DNA from: Mycolicibacter sinensis
GTDB taxonomy: Bacteria; Actinomycetota; Actinomycetes; Mycobacteriales; Mycobacteriaceae
DNA length: 64,000 bases
NCBI RefSeq assembly: GCF_001667945.1
Contig: NZ_LZJK01000046.1
Coordinates: 1 to 64,000 of the forward strand
Direction of reading: 5' to 3'
A program made the position numbers and the translations under genes. Below are positions 39,683-49,596 of this stretch, piece after piece; position 1 is the stretch's first letter; each line of letters opens with the position of its first letter. The notes under the pieces were generated by a model. The model saw only the letters and a list, made by a program, of their open reading frames with translations, had not been told where the DNA came from and made no database searches.

Positions 39683-42600
39683 TCAGGCCTTGCTGATCGC
39701 TACCCGCACACCGTCGCCGATCTCAGTGGCGTCGGCACCGGGCTCGCCGAAGTCGAAGGCGGTGGCGAGGATCTCGCCGGCGATCAGGTCACGATGGGTT
39801 TGCGCCCAGCCCAGCCGCGGGCCCGGAACCGACAGCACGACACTGATCCGATCGGAGACCTGCAGGCCGCTGTTCTTGCGCAGCTCCTGCAGTTCCCGGA
39901 TACGGTCTTTGGCCCAGCCCTCGGCTTCGAGTTCCTCGGTGACGGTGCCGTCGAGCACCACCAGGCCGGCGCCGTCCGGCAGCGCCACGGTGAACTCCGG
40001 ATCGGCGGCCACCAGCTTGGAGGTGTATTCGCCCTCGCGCAGCACCACCGGTCCGGCGCTCAGGGTGCCGTCCGGGTTGAGGACGCCCTCGCCCGCCTTG
40101 ACGGCCTTGATTGCGGTCTGCACGTCCTTGCCCAGCCGCGGACCGGCCACTTTGGCGTTGACCGCCAGGTCGAAGCGGCCGTAGCGGGCGATGTCCTCGC
40201 TCAGCTCGACGGCCTTGACATTGAGCTCGTCGGCGATCAGTTCGGTGAACGGCGCCAGCCGCTGCGGCTCATCGACGGCCACGGTGAGTTTGGGCAGCGG
40301 CAGCCGGACCCGCAGCTGATGCGACTTGCGCAGCGAGGACGCCGCGGAACACACCTCGCGCACCTGGTCCATCGCGGCGACCAAGTCGGCGTCCGCGGGC
40401 AGGCTGCCGTCCTCGGGCCAGTCGGTCAGGTGCACCGACCGCTCGCCGGTGACGCCGCGCCAGATCACCTCGGTGGTCAGCGGCAGCAGCGGCGCGGCCA
40501 GCCGGCAGGTCACCTCGAGCACGGTGTGCAGAGTGTCGATGGCATCGCGATCCTCGTCCCAGAACCGCTGCCGGGAGCGCCGCACATACCAGTTGGTCAG
40601 CGCCTCGGTGAACTGCCGCAGCTCCTCACACGCGCTCGAGATGTCGCAGCTGTCCAGCGCGGCGGTCAGCGTGTCGCGCAGCGCGGCCAGCTTCGCCAGA
40701 ATGTAGCGGTCGAGCACATGCGACGAATCGGTGCGCCACACCCCGGATTTGGGCGCGTAGAGCGCCAGGAAGCTATAGGCGTTGGTCAGCGGCAGCATCA
40801 CCTGGCGCACGCCCTCGCGGATGCCCGGCTCGGTGACGATCAGATTGCCGCCCCGCAGGATCGGCGAGGCCATCAGGAACCAACGCATGGCATCGGAGCC
40901 GTCGCGGTCGAACACCTCGTTCACATCGGGGTAGTTGCGCAGCGACTTGCTCATCTTCTGCCCGTCGGAACCCAACACGATGCCGTGCGCCACACAGGTT
41001 TTGAACGCCGGCCGGTCGAACAGCGCGGTGGCCAGCACGTGCATCATGTAGAACCAGCCGCGGGTCTGGCCGATGTACTCGACGATGAAGTCGCCCGGGT
41101 AATGGGCCGCCTCCCCCGCGCCTCCGTCGAACCATGCCGCATTCTCAAACGGGTAGTGCACCTGCGCGTAGGGCATCGACCCGGAGTCGAACCACACGTC
41201 GAGCACATCGGGAATGCGCCGCATCGTCGAGGCGCCGGTTGGGTCGTCGGGGTTTGGCCGGGTCAACTCATCGATGTAGGGCCGGTGCAGATTGTCGGGC
41301 CGCACCCCGAAATCGCGCTCCAACTCATCCAGGCTGCCGTAGACATCGATCCGCGGATATGCCGGATCGTCGGACTTCCAGACCGGAATCGGGGTGCCCC
41401 AGTACCGGTTTCGCGAGATCGACCAGTCCCGCGCGCCGCGCAGCCAGTTCCCGAAGATGCCGTCCTTGATGTGCTCGGGATACCAGGTGATCTGGTCGTT
41501 GAGTTCGACCATGCGGTCCCGGAATTCGGTGACCCGCACAAACCACGACGAGACCGCCTTGTAGATCAGCGGATTACGGCACCGCCAGCAGTGCGGATAG
41601 GGGTGCTCGTAGGTCTCGTGCCGTACCAACACCGGCCCGTTGGCGACGGCCGGTCCGGTGCCGTTCTTCAGGTCGGCGATGATCGCCTTGTTCGCGTCGA
41701 ACACGTGCTGCCCGGCGTAGTCGGGCACGCTGGAATCAAAGCGGCCCTTGGCGTCCACCGGGGTGACCGGGGTGATCCCGGCGGGGTCGGTGGTGTTCTT
41801 GTCGTCCTCACCGTAGGCCGGCGCCAGATGCACCAGCCCGGTGCCGTCCTCGGTGGACACGAAGTCGGCGGCCAGCACCTGAAAGGCGTTGGCGGAGTCC
41901 ATGAAGTACGGGAACGGCGGCAGATACCGCAGCCCGACCAGCTCCGCACCACCGTAGCGGCCCAGCACCTGTGGTTCTTCCCCGAGTTCACGCGCATAGG
42001 CCGCCAGTCGCGCCTCGGCCAGCACATAGCGCCGCTCCCCTGCCGCCACCTGCACATAGGTCACCTCGGGGTGGACCGCGACCGCCATGTTCGACGGCAG
42101 CGTCCACGGCGTGGTGGTCCACACCACCAGGTGCGCACCGGCCAGCTCACCGTCCCGCACGGCGAACCCGACGGTCAGGGCCGGGTCCTGGCGGCTCTGG
42201 TAAATGTCGTCGTCCATCCGCAGTTCGTGGTTGGACAACGGTGTCTCATCGCGCCAGCAGTACGGCAGGACGCGGTAACCCTCATAGGCCAGACCCTTGT
42301 CCCACAGCTGCTTGAACGCCCACAGCACCGACTCCATGAACGGCAGATCGAGGGTCTTGTAGTCGTTGTCGAAGTCGACCCAGCGGGCCTGCCGGGTGAC
42401 GTAGTCCTGCCATTCGGCGGTGTAGCGCAGCACCGATTCCCGGCAGGCCTGGTTGAACGCGGCGATTCCCATGGCGTCGATCTGCGACTTGTCGGTGATG
42501 CCGAGCTGGCGCTCGACCTCGAGCTCGGCGGGAAGCCCGTGGGTGTCCCAGCCGAACCGGCGCTCCACCTTGTAGCCGCGCATGGTGCGATACCGCGGCA

Positions 42601-42817
42601 CGATGTCCTTGACGTAGCCGGTGAGCAGGTGCCCGTAATGGGGCAGCCCGTTGGCGAATGGCGGGCCGTCGTAGAACACATACTCTTCGGCGCCGTCGCG
42701 GCGGGCGATGCTGGCCCGGAAGGTGTCGTCGGCTGCCCAGTACTTGAGAACCTCGGCTTCGGCCGCCGGGAAGTCGGGGGCACCGGCGGCCGGTTTCGGA
42801 TAGCTGCGTTCGCTCAC
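39683..42817 (-). CDS. ileS: Isoleucyl-tRNA synthetase IleS
   Basis: Charges tRNA-Ile. 1044 residues, class I synthetase of the long (eukaryote-like) type found in mycobacteria. The HIGH motif is H60-Y-G-H63 in [12 protein letters not shown], the KMSKS loop is [11 protein letters not shown], and [10 protein letters not shown] and the editing-domain [13 protein letters not shown] are present. GTG start at 42817. A T-box leader lies upstream, so translation responds to uncharged tRNA-Ile. Confidence 0.97.
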   Translation of the reverse strand: MSERSYPKPAAGAPDFPAAEAEVLKYWAADDTFRASIARRDGAEEYVFYDGPPFANGLPHYGHLLTGYVKDIVPRYRTMRGYKVERRFGWDTHGLPAELEVERQLGITDKSQIDAMGIAAFNQACRESVLRYTAEWQDYVTRQARWVDFDNDYKTLDLPFMESVLWAFKQLWDKGLAYEGYRVLPYCWRDETPLSNHELRMDDDIYQSRQDPALTVGFAVRDGELAGAHLVVWTTTPWTLPSNMAVAVHPEVTYVQVAAGERRYVLAEARLAAYARELGEEPQVLGRYGGAELVGLRYLPPFPYFMDSANAFQVLAADFVSTEDGTGLVHLAPAYGEDDKNTTDPAGITPVTPVDAKGRFDSSVPDYAGQHVFDANKAIIADLKNGTGPAVANGPVLVRHETYEHPYPHCWRCRNPLIYKAVSSWFVRVTEFRDRMVELNDQITWYPEHIKDGIFGNWLRGARDWSISRNRYWGTPIPVWKSDDPAYPRIDVYGSLDELERDFGVRPDNLHRPYIDELTRPNPDDPTGASTMRRIPDVLDVWFDSGSMPYAQVHYPFENAAWFDGGAGEAAHYPGDFIVEYIGQTRGWFYMMHVLATALFDRPAFKTCVAHGIVLGSDGQKMSKSLRNYPDVNEVFDRDGSDAMRWFLMASPILRGGNLIVTEPGIREGVRQVMLPLTNAYSFLALYAPKSGVWRTDSSHVLDRYILAKLAALRDTLTAALDSCDISSACEELRQFTEALTNWYVRRSRQRFWDEDRDAIDTLHTVLEVTCRLAAPLLPLTTEVIWRGVTGERSVHLTDWPEDGSLPADADLVAAMDQVREVCSAASSLRKSHQLRVRLPLPKLTVAVDEPQRLAPFTELIADELNVKAVELSEDIARYGRFDLAVNAKVAGPRLGKDVQTAIKAVKAGEGVLNPDGTLSAGPVVLREGEYTSKLVAADPEFTVALPDGAGLVVLDGTVTEELEAEGWAKDRIRELQELRKNSGLQVSDRISVVLSVPGPRLGWAQTHRDLIAGEILATAFDFGEPGADATEIGDGVRVAISKA

Positions 42818-43022
42818 TTCTCGTCGTCTCCCAAGCGCCCGGCCCGGGGACGACGCCGCGCGGGTTGCGCGAGCACCGCGGTACCACCCCGCTTGCCGCG
42901 CTGCCGGCGCGACCGCTCAACAAGGCTGTGACGGGCCTACCCGTTCGGTTCTACTGGGGTCCGTGTCTGGGCCGGGCCTGTTCTTCCGAAGGCTCCCCGG
43001 TGATGGCCGGATCATTGCCGAT
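42818..43022 (-). promoter_or_regulatory. Ultrashort translational T-box riboswitch of ileS
   Basis: On the - strand the leader contains, in order, a short stem with an AUC specifier (43004-43002) in CCATCACCGGGGAGCC, the TTCGGAAGAAC linker typical of actinobacterial ileS T-boxes, and the T-box core GGGTGGTACCGCGG at about 42889-42876 with the UGGU bulge. Instead of a U-run terminator, the region leads straight to the GTG start, fitting the class that sequesters the ribosome site. Uncharged tRNA-Ile (GAU anticodon) should free it. Confidence 0.88.
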
Positions 43023-43028
43023 CACCCG

Positions 43029-43034
43029 ATTGTA
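43029..43034 (-). promoter_or_regulatory. -10 hexamer of the ileS T-box transcript
   Basis: TACAAT on the - strand, about 25 nt upstream of the specifier codon. Transcription would begin near 43022, giving a leader of about 205 nt. Confidence 0.65.
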
Positions 43035-43084
43035 CGGAGAGCCGCCGATTCGCCGGACACGGGTTCTACCCGCGCTCGGACTTC

Positions 43085-43090
43085 TACACT
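43085..43090 (+). promoter_or_regulatory. -10 hexamer of the class 3 lipase gene
   Basis: TACACT ends 8 nt before GTG 43099, predicting a leaderless mRNA. It diverges from the ileS promoter about 50 bp away. Confidence 0.6.
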
Positions 43091-43098
43091 TTTTCTTC

Positions 43099-43869
43099 GT
43101 GGCATTCAGCGCGTCATATGCGCGCGATGTGGTGCTGCCACTGGCGCAGGCGGCCTACACCGTGATGTCCGGTGCTGCGCCGGCCCTGCCGCCCGGTTTC
43201 ACCCGAACGGCGTTGATCGAAGCCGATCCCGCCCACCTGGCCACGTTGCCCGAGCAGCACCCGGCACAGGCGATGGCCAAGGACACCCACATCTTCGGGC
43301 TGATGGGGCACGACCTCGCCACCGGCACCGCGTTCGTGTCCTTTCGCGGCAGCTCCGATGTGGCCGACTGGATCGCCGACTTCGATTTCCTGCCCGCGCC
43401 CTACAAGCCGGTCACCGGTTTCGGCCAAGTCCATGCCGGATTCCAAGACGTCTACTTCTGCGTTCGTCACAGCGTCGCCGCCAACCTGCCCACCGCCGCC
43501 GACGGCTGCCAGAACATCCTGATCACCGGGCACAGCCTCGGCGCGGCGCTGGCGGTGCTGGCGGCACCGGACATCGCCGGCATCAGGCTCCCCGGAACAC
43601 CACCACGCACCATCGAGCCGCGACTGACGACGTTCGCCGGCCCGCGGGTGGGGCTGCCCGATTTCGCCGCCGCGTTCGACGCGGCGATCGAATGCTGCTA
43701 TCGGGTGGTGAACTTCCTCGACATCGTGCCGCTGGTGCCGCCGCGGCCGTATGTCCACGTCGGCGCCGAGATCGCGGTGGACAGCGGCGGGGCGATCGAC
43801 GTCGGCTGGCGCCACAGCCTGGCCGCCTATGACGCCGGGCTCTCGGCACTGATGGCGGCGCCGCCGTGA
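43099..43869 (+). CDS. Class 3 lipase-family alpha/beta hydrolase
   Basis: 256 residues. The nucleophile elbow is ILITGHSLGAALAVLAA, a candidate Asp is in NFLDIVPLVPP and a candidate His in GWRHSLAAYDA, in the order of lipase class 3 (PF01764). A short N-terminal region (VAFSASYARDVVLPLAQAAY) is not a classic signal peptide. The frame is open to 42865 but that would run through the ileS T-box; GTG 43099 follows a TACACT promoter at leaderless spacing. The next gene overlaps by 4 nt. Confidence 0.85.
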   Translation: MAFSASYARDVVLPLAQAAYTVMSGAAPALPPGFTRTALIEADPAHLATLPEQHPAQAMAKDTHIFGLMGHDLATGTAFVSFRGSSDVADWIADFDFLPAPYKPVTGFGQVHAGFQDVYFCVRHSVAANLPTAADGCQNILITGHSLGAALAVLAAPDIAGIRLPGTPPRTIEPRLTTFAGPRVGLPDFAAAFDAAIECCYRVVNFLDIVPLVPPRPYVHVGAEIAVDSGGAIDVGWRHSLAAYDAGLSALMAAPP

Positions 43870-45308
43870 CCTGGCCACCGAGGGCGCCGGTCGTCCTCGC
43901 GCTGGTCGCGGCCACCGCGCCGGGCGTGGTCAGCCCGGCACCGCCGAGGTCCGCGGAAGCCGCGGTGCGCCTCGCCGGCCTGGGCGACGGTCTGGCGCTG
44001 ATCATGGGTGGCAGCGGCAACCCGCTGCCGGGGCCCCGATACGTCGACGCCGCCGACGCCCTCTACCTGCAGCCGCACGGATTCACCGGCACCTCGCAGC
44101 CGTTGTTCACTCCGGAGGGTTTCTACCCGACGACCGGCGTCAAGAGCCTGCCGGCGTTCGTCTCGGAGACTCAGGGCGCGCAGATGCTCAGCGAAACGGT
44201 CAGCCGCCAGGTCGCCGGCGGGGGCGTGGACGCCACGAATCCGGTGGTGGTGTTCGGCTATTCACAGAGCTCCGCGCTGTCCTCGCTGGCCATGCGCGAG
44301 CTCGCCGACCGGCACGTGCCGGCCGAGGACGTGCACTTCGTGCTGGTCGGCGACACCGCCGCCCCTAACGGGGGGCTGCTGGAACGCTTCGACGTCCCGC
44401 TCGGCTCCAACCCGTCGATCCCGAGCCTGGGCATCACATTCGGCTACCCCACCCCGGACCTCTACCCCACCGACGTCTACACCCTCGAATACGACGGCTT
44501 CGCCGACTTCCCCCAGTTCACCCTCAACCCGCTCGCTGACCTGAACGCCCTGGCGGGTCTGGTGCTCGAGCACTTCACCTACCTCGGTCTGGAGCCCGAC
44601 CAGATCGCCGGCGCCATCCCCCTGCCTACCGCCGCGGATTCGCTGACCCACTACTACCTGATTCCGCAGGATCATCTACCGCTGCTGGATCTGGTGCGCT
44701 TTGTGCCGTTCATCGGCAATCCGCTGGCCGACCTGGTGGAACCGGACCTGAAGGTGCTGGTCAATCTCGGCTACGGCAGCATCACCGAAGGCTGGAGCCA
44801 AGGGCGGGCGGACGTGGAAACCCCGTTCGGGTTGTTCCCGGCCGGCCTCGACTGGACCGAGGTCATCCAGGCGTTGCTGCGCGGAATCCCGCAAGGGCTC
44901 ATCGCCGCCGGCAAAGATCTGCTCGACCCGACCAACTACGACGTGTTCGCGACAATCGCCGACAATCCGGTGACCGGCCCACTGCTGCGGGCGGCGTATG
45001 CGGTCGGCGATCTGACCGTCAATCCCGCCACCTTCCTCGAGGACCCGAACCTGCAGAGCTTGACCGCGGTGCTCAACGCCCTGGACCTCGGCTCATCGGA
45101 GACGCCGCCGGACCCGTTCGCCCAGCTGCTTCCGCTGGCCGACGTGGTCACCGCGTTGACCATCACGTTGCCGGCCTACGACACCGCGGTCTTCCTCGAT
45201 CAGCTCCAAGCGGGCAACCTCCTCGAGGCGATCGGCCTTCCGATCGCGGCCGACCTGGCGCTGATCCCGATCGCGATCGGGCTCGGCCTGGGCGGCTTGG
45301 GCCTTTAG
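43866..45308 (+). CDS. PE-PPE-domain serine hydrolase without PE/PPE head
   Basis: 480 residues. A signal-like N-terminus (VVLALVAATAPGVVSPA) leads to the PE-PPE alpha/beta hydrolase domain (PF08237): LALIMGGSGNPLPG, VVVFGYSQSSALSSLAM with the nucleophile Ser, TDVYTLEYDGFADFPQF and THYYLIPQDHLPLL. The rest is a hydrophobic repeat-like region of unknown role. GTG at 43866 overlaps the lipase stop (GTGA), so both hydrolases are coupled. Such enzymes are esterases acting on acyl chains; the substrate is unknown. Confidence 0.87.
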   Translation: MTWPPRAPVVLALVAATAPGVVSPAPPRSAEAAVRLAGLGDGLALIMGGSGNPLPGPRYVDAADALYLQPHGFTGTSQPLFTPEGFYPTTGVKSLPAFVSETQGAQMLSETVSRQVAGGGVDATNPVVVFGYSQSSALSSLAMRELADRHVPAEDVHFVLVGDTAAPNGGLLERFDVPLGSNPSIPSLGITFGYPTPDLYPTDVYTLEYDGFADFPQFTLNPLADLNALAGLVLEHFTYLGLEPDQIAGAIPLPTAADSLTHYYLIPQDHLPLLDLVRFVPFIGNPLADLVEPDLKVLVNLGYGSITEGWSQGRADVETPFGLFPAGLDWTEVIQALLRGIPQGLIAAGKDLLDPTNYDVFATIADNPVTGPLLRAAYAVGDLTVNPATFLEDPNLQSLTAVLNALDLGSSETPPDPFAQLLPLADVVTALTITLPAYDTAVFLDQLQAGNLLEAIGLPIAADLALIPIAIGLGLGGLGL

Positions 45309-45316
45309 CCGGGTCT

Positions 45317-45820
45317 CTAGCGCGCCTCCCGGCACTCCCAGCAATCGGGCATCAGGCCGGTCTCGATGAAGTCGGTCAGCGCTGCGGCCTGGTCGGGTTC
45401 CAGCCCGGTGTCGGCTGCCCGGTAGATGACCTGCTCCTCCTTGGAGTTGTGTACCGCGAGCTGATCGAGCAGCAGACGGCAGATCGCGCCCATGCGCTCG
45501 GTGTCACCGTTGACCACCAGTGCGGCCAGCGCATCCATGGTGCGCCAGATCTCGCCGTGCTCGGTCATCATCACCGCGACCGGAATCGCCATGCCGGCGT
45601 GCCGGATCGGCGGGAACAGGATCCGTTCCTCGAGGTAGATGTGCCGGCGCAGCCCTTCCAGAGCGGCGTTCAGCCCGTCGGCGTCCACTCGGCCGCCGAT
45701 GAGTCCGTTCAGGAACGCCTCCAGGCGGGCGTCGAGTTCTTGATGCTCCCGCTCCAACACAGCCGACGGGGACATGTCTGGGTTGTCAACGGACACAAGC
45801 GTTCTCCAATCCTGATTCAC
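45317..45820 (-). CDS. Hemerythrin HHE-domain protein (2)
   Basis: 167 residues with the iron-ligand pattern of HHE proteins: LEREHQELD, LRRHIYLEERILFPPI, TEHGEIWRTMD and LAVHNSKEEQVIY. Mycobacterial hemerythrin-like proteins bind di-iron and are linked to oxygen, nitric oxide or peroxide stress. GTG at 45820 overlaps the stop of the upstream paralogue by 4 nt. A lone ATG at MSPSAV, 15 residues in, is another possible start. Confidence 0.88.
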   Translation of the reverse strand: MNQDWRTLVSVDNPDMSPSAVLEREHQELDARLEAFLNGLIGGRVDADGLNAALEGLRRHIYLEERILFPPIRHAGMAIPVAVMMTEHGEIWRTMDALAALVVNGDTERMGAICRLLLDQLAVHNSKEEQVIYRAADTGLEPDQAAALTDFIETGLMPDCWECREAR

Positions 45821-46299
45821 GCCCCGGCTTTCGCGCAGACCCAGCCGTCGGGCATCCGGCCCGATGCGATGAACCCGGCCAGTTCGGCGGCCTGCTCCGG
45901 CGCCAGGCCGGTGTCAGCGGCCGGGTAGATCACCGGCTCTTCCACCTTGTTGTGGTCGATCAGCAGTGCCGAAAGGCGTTGGCAGGCTTCGCGCAATGCG
46001 TCCTGCTCGACCGGTCCGCCTGGCCCGCCGGCCAGCTCATCGAGTGTGTCCATGGTGCGCCAGATCTCACCGTGGCCGCGGATCATCCCGAACACCGACA
46101 TCATCTGGGCGCCCGTGCTGATCGGCGGGAACAGGAGCTCTTCCTCCAGGTAAATGTGGCGCCGCAGCGCCGCCAGTGTCTCGCGGAGGGCGTCGGCGTC
46201 CACGCTGCCGGCGTCCAGCTTGTCCAGAAACGCTCTGATCCCGGCATCGATCTCCTGATGCTCGCGTTCCAGTGCGGCCGAAAGGCTTTCGTCAGGCAT
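45817..46299 (-). CDS. Hemerythrin HHE-domain protein (1)
   Basis: 160 residues, paralogue of the next gene: LEREHQEIDAGI, LRRHIYLEEELLFPPI, IRGHGEIWRTMD and LIDHNKVEEPVIYPAADTG. ATG at 46299 follows a GGAGGC site; the frame is open far upstream through low-quality sequence. The upstream spacer has an AT-rich patch (AAAAAATATCC on the - strand near 46352-46361) that probably holds the promoter. Two coupled copies suggest a heteromeric or duplicated di-iron sensor or carrier. Confidence 0.88.
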   Translation of the reverse strand: MPDESLSAALEREHQEIDAGIRAFLDKLDAGSVDADALRETLAALRRHIYLEEELLFPPISTGAQMMSVFGMIRGHGEIWRTMDTLDELAGGPGGPVEQDALREACQRLSALLIDHNKVEEPVIYPAADTGLAPEQAAELAGFIASGRMPDGWVCAKAGA

Positions 46300-46426
46300 C
46301 TGCCGCCTCCTTGGTGCGGACGCCGCCTGAGATCGAGCCGGAAACCGCAGGATATTTTTTACAATCAGGACTTGGCTAAATGTTAGTCCACGGGGCGGCG
46401 TGCCGACCAGCGCCGATCGGCACCGC

Positions 46427-49400
46427 TTAGCGTTCGGTCTCTTCTTCAGGCGGCTGCATGGCCGCCAGCACCTCGGTGGGGCGATCCTCGGCGGGCGTCG
46501 GGGGCAGTCCGGACAGTTCGGGGAAGGCCGTGGCCACCATGTCCTCGAATGTCCGGTCATGCTCGTCGGCCGGCTCACCCGACGCCACAGCCACCTCGTC
46601 GGCAGCGTTATCGGCGTCGTCCTCGGCGTCGGCGTTGACGGCGTCGTCGTGGTCCTCGGCGTCGTCGCCGGCCGCGGCGGTGGCCGGCTGGGCCGCCTGC
46701 GATGCCCGCGCCGGATGCTCACGCACATTCAGCGGCCACCAGAACCACCGGCCCAGCAGCGCAGCCACCGACGGCATCATGAACGAGCGCACGATCAGGG
46801 TGTCGAACAGCAGGCCGAGACCGATCGTGGTACCCACCTGGCCCACCACCCGCAGGTCGCTGACCAGCATGGACGCCATCGTGAAGGCGAAGACCAATCC
46901 GGCGGCGGTGACGACCTTGCCGGTGCCGCCCATCGCCCGGATGATGCCGGTCTTGATCCCGGCGCCGAGCTCCTCCTTGAATCGGGCGACCAGCAGCAGG
47001 TTGTAGTCACAGCCCACCGCCAGCAGGATGATGACCGACATCACCATCACCAGCCAGTGCAGGTGGATGCCGAAGATGTACTGCCACGCCAACACCGACA
47101 GCCCCACCGACGCCCCCAGCGAGGCCAGCACGGTCCCGACGATCACCAAGGAGGCGATGAAGCTGCGCGTGATCAGCAGCATGATGATGAAAATGATTGC
47201 CAGCGAAGTGATCCCGGCGATCAGCAAGTCGTAGTCAGCGATGCCCTGCAGATCGTTGAAGAGTGCGGCGGTGCCGGCCACGTAGACCTTGGCCGTCGAC
47301 AGCGGCGTGCCCTTGAGGGATTCGGTCGCGGCCTTCTTGATCGCGTTCACCCGCGCCATGCCTTCCGGCGTCGCCGGATAGCCGTCGTGGGTGATGAAGA
47401 AGCGCGCCGCGTGGCCGTCCGGCGAGAGGAACAGTCCGATCACGCGTTTGAAGTCGGGGTTGTCGAATGCCTCCCGCGGCAGGTAGAACGAGTCGTCGCT
47501 CTTGGCCGCGTCGAAGTCCTGGCCCATCGCGGCCGAATCCCCGCCGACCTCCTCGACCTGCGCCATGATCCCGGACATGGTGCTGTGCAGTGTCAGCATC
47601 ATGGTCTGCAGGCTGCGCAGCGCGGCGATCTGCGCCGGCATCATCTCCAGCAGCTGCGGCGTCACCACGTCGACGTTGTTCATCACCGGCGCCAACTCGT
47701 TGAGTTTCTCCGTGAGTTGGGTGGCGCCGTCCATCGAGGCATAGGCCGACCGAAGCGACATGCAGGTCGGATCTTGACGGCAATCCGGTTGCCCGTCAAC
47801 GGATTCGCGCAGCAACTTGGAGGACTCGTTGAAATCGGCCATATGGCTGCGCATCTGGTTGGCCAGATCCATCGCCTCACGCGAAACACCGGTCGCCTCA
47901 TGGGTGTTGGTGCCCAGCTGCTGCATGAGGGCATACATCCGTTGCAGCGAGGCGATGGTGCCCTCGAGATCGTCGGCCTGCTTGCGCATGTCGGCGACCC
48001 GATTCTTCATGAAGTCCAGGTTCTGCATCTGCCCGGCGCTTTGCATGCTGAGCAGGAACGGGATCGAGGTGTGCCCCAGCGGGGTGCCCTCGGGCCGGGT
48101 CACCCCTTGCACCAGGGCGACCCCCTCGACCGCGAAGACGCTCTTGGCCAGCTTGTTGAGCACCAGGAAGTCCGCCGAGTTGCGCATGTCGTGATCGGAC
48201 TCGATCAGCAACACCTCGGGCAGCAGCCGCGATTCCGGGAAGTGCCGCGCCGCGGCCGCCCAACCGAGGTTGGCCGGGGTGTCGGCCGGGATGAACGACG
48301 GGTCCTTGTAGCTGACCTTGTAGCCGGGCAGCGCCAGCAGCCCGATGAGCGCAACCGAGCAGGCGGCCACGAAGATCGGCCCGGGCCAGCGCACGATCGC
48401 CGTGCCCACCTTGCGCCAGCCGCGATCCGACATCTTGCGCCGCGGTTCCAGGAGGCCGAAGCGGCTGGCAACCGCCAGCACCGCCGGGACCAGCGTCAGC
48501 GCGATCGCCACCGCGACCAGCATGCCGACCGCGCACGGGATGCCCATCGTCTGGAAGACCGGCAGCCGGGTGAAACTCAGGCAGAAAGTGGCGCCGGCGA
48601 TGGTCAGGCCGGACGCCAGCACCACATGGGCGACCCCGCGGTAGGTGGTGAAGTAGGCCGTTTCCGGATCCTCGCCGGCATGCCGGGCCTCGTGGTAGCG
48701 GCCGATGAAGAAGATGCCGTAATCGGTGCCAGCGGCGATCGCCAACGTGACCAGGATGTTGATCGCGAAGGTGGACAGTCCGATCCAGCCGTTGTGGCCT
48801 AGGAAGGCGACGATGCCGCGCGCCGCCGCCAGCTCGATACCCACGACCGCCAGCAGCAGGGCGACCGTGCTGACCGAGCGGTACAACAGCAACAGCATCA
48901 GCGAGATCACCGAGACGGTGGCCACCAGGATCTTCAGCACCGCGCGGTCACCGCTGGTGTTCATGTCGGTGACCATCGGCGCGGGACCGGTGACGTAGGC
49001 CCGCACGCCCGGCGGCGCGGGGGTGCGGTGCACGATGTCGCGGACCGCTTCGACGGAGTCGTTGGCCAGCGCCTCGCCCTGGTTGCCGGCGAGATTCAGC
49101 TGGACCAGGGCCGCCTTGCCGTCGGGGCTTTGGGCGCCGCCCGCGGTCAGCGGGTCTCCCCAGAAGTCCTGGATGTGCTGGATGTGCGTGGTGTCCGCGT
49201 TGAGCTGGGCGATCAGCTCGTTGTAGTAGTGGTGGGCGGCGTCGCCGAGCGGCTCGTCACCTTCGATGACGATCATCGCCGCACTGTCGGTGTTCGACTC
49301 CTGGAAGTCGTGCCCCAGGCGGGCCATCGCCTGAATCGACGGCGCGTCCTTGGCGCTCAACGACACCGGGTGGTCCTTGGCGACCTGCTCCAGCGGTGGA

Positions 49401-49519
49401 ACAGCGACGCTGACCAGAAGCGTGATCGCCACCCAACCGAGAATGATCGGTAGCGCAAACTTACGGACCACTCCCGCTGCAGACAGCCGGCTAAGGCTCA
49501 GGTGGTGCGTTCTCGTCAC
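46427..49519 (-). CDS. MmpL-family RND transporter
   Basis: 1030 residues, a mycobacterial MmpL lipid/siderophore exporter of the inner membrane. Two MMPL repeats with about 12 spans; each has the proton-relay Asp-Tyr pair, [17 protein letters not shown] and [19 protein letters not shown] first periplasmic loop follows TM1 and a longer coiled-coil loop ([15 protein letters not shown] onward) lies between TM7 and TM8, with a cysteine pair in CRQDPTCM. The C-terminal ~90 residues are strongly acidic ([20 protein letters not shown]). GTG 49519 is chosen after GAGGGG; no MmpS gene is adjacent. BVMO lies 77 nt upstream on the same strand. Confidence 0.92.
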   Translation of the reverse strand: MTRTHHLSLSRLSAAGVVRKFALPIILGWVAITLLVSVAVPPLEQVAKDHPVSLSAKDAPSIQAMARLGHDFQESNTDSAAMIVIEGDEPLGDAAHHYYNELIAQLNADTTHIQHIQDFWGDPLTAGGAQSPDGKAALVQLNLAGNQGEALANDSVEAVRDIVHRTPAPPGVRAYVTGPAPMVTDMNTSGDRAVLKILVATVSVISLMLLLLYRSVSTVALLLAVVGIELAAARGIVAFLGHNGWIGLSTFAINILVTLAIAAGTDYGIFFIGRYHEARHAGEDPETAYFTTYRGVAHVVLASGLTIAGATFCLSFTRLPVFQTMGIPCAVGMLVAVAIALTLVPAVLAVASRFGLLEPRRKMSDRGWRKVGTAIVRWPGPIFVAACSVALIGLLALPGYKVSYKDPSFIPADTPANLGWAAAARHFPESRLLPEVLLIESDHDMRNSADFLVLNKLAKSVFAVEGVALVQGVTRPEGTPLGHTSIPFLLSMQSAGQMQNLDFMKNRVADMRKQADDLEGTIASLQRMYALMQQLGTNTHEATGVSREAMDLANQMRSHMADFNESSKLLRESVDGQPDCRQDPTCMSLRSAYASMDGATQLTEKLNELAPVMNNVDVVTPQLLEMMPAQIAALRSLQTMMLTLHSTMSGIMAQVEEVGGDSAAMGQDFDAAKSDDSFYLPREAFDNPDFKRVIGLFLSPDGHAARFFITHDGYPATPEGMARVNAIKKAATESLKGTPLSTAKVYVAGTAALFNDLQGIADYDLLIAGITSLAIIFIIMLLITRSFIASLVIVGTVLASLGASVGLSVLAWQYIFGIHLHWLVMVMSVIILLAVGCDYNLLLVARFKEELGAGIKTGIIRAMGGTGKVVTAAGLVFAFTMASMLVSDLRVVGQVGTTIGLGLLFDTLIVRSFMMPSVAALLGRWFWWPLNVREHPARASQAAQPATAAAGDDAEDHDDAVNADAEDDADNAADEVAVASGEPADEHDRTFEDMVATAFPELSGLPPTPAEDRPTEVLAAMQPPEEETER

Positions 49520-49596
49520 TTTCCAAGGCCCCTCACCAGACGATTTCCCCCAAGCGATCACTGTAACCCCTGGTTCGCCGACCGGGGCAGTGAAAG

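Noticed and set aside
39794..42931. A 1045-codon open frame on the + strand opposite ileS
   Set aside because: ileS is certain from its motifs; the opposite frame is rich in His, Gln, Gly, Arg and Val, as expected of antisense frames in GC-rich DNA, and has no recognisable domain.
46400..48802. An 800-codon + strand frame opposite mmpL
   Set aside because: Low-complexity His/Arg/Gln composition and no domain; a shadow of a well-supported MmpL gene.
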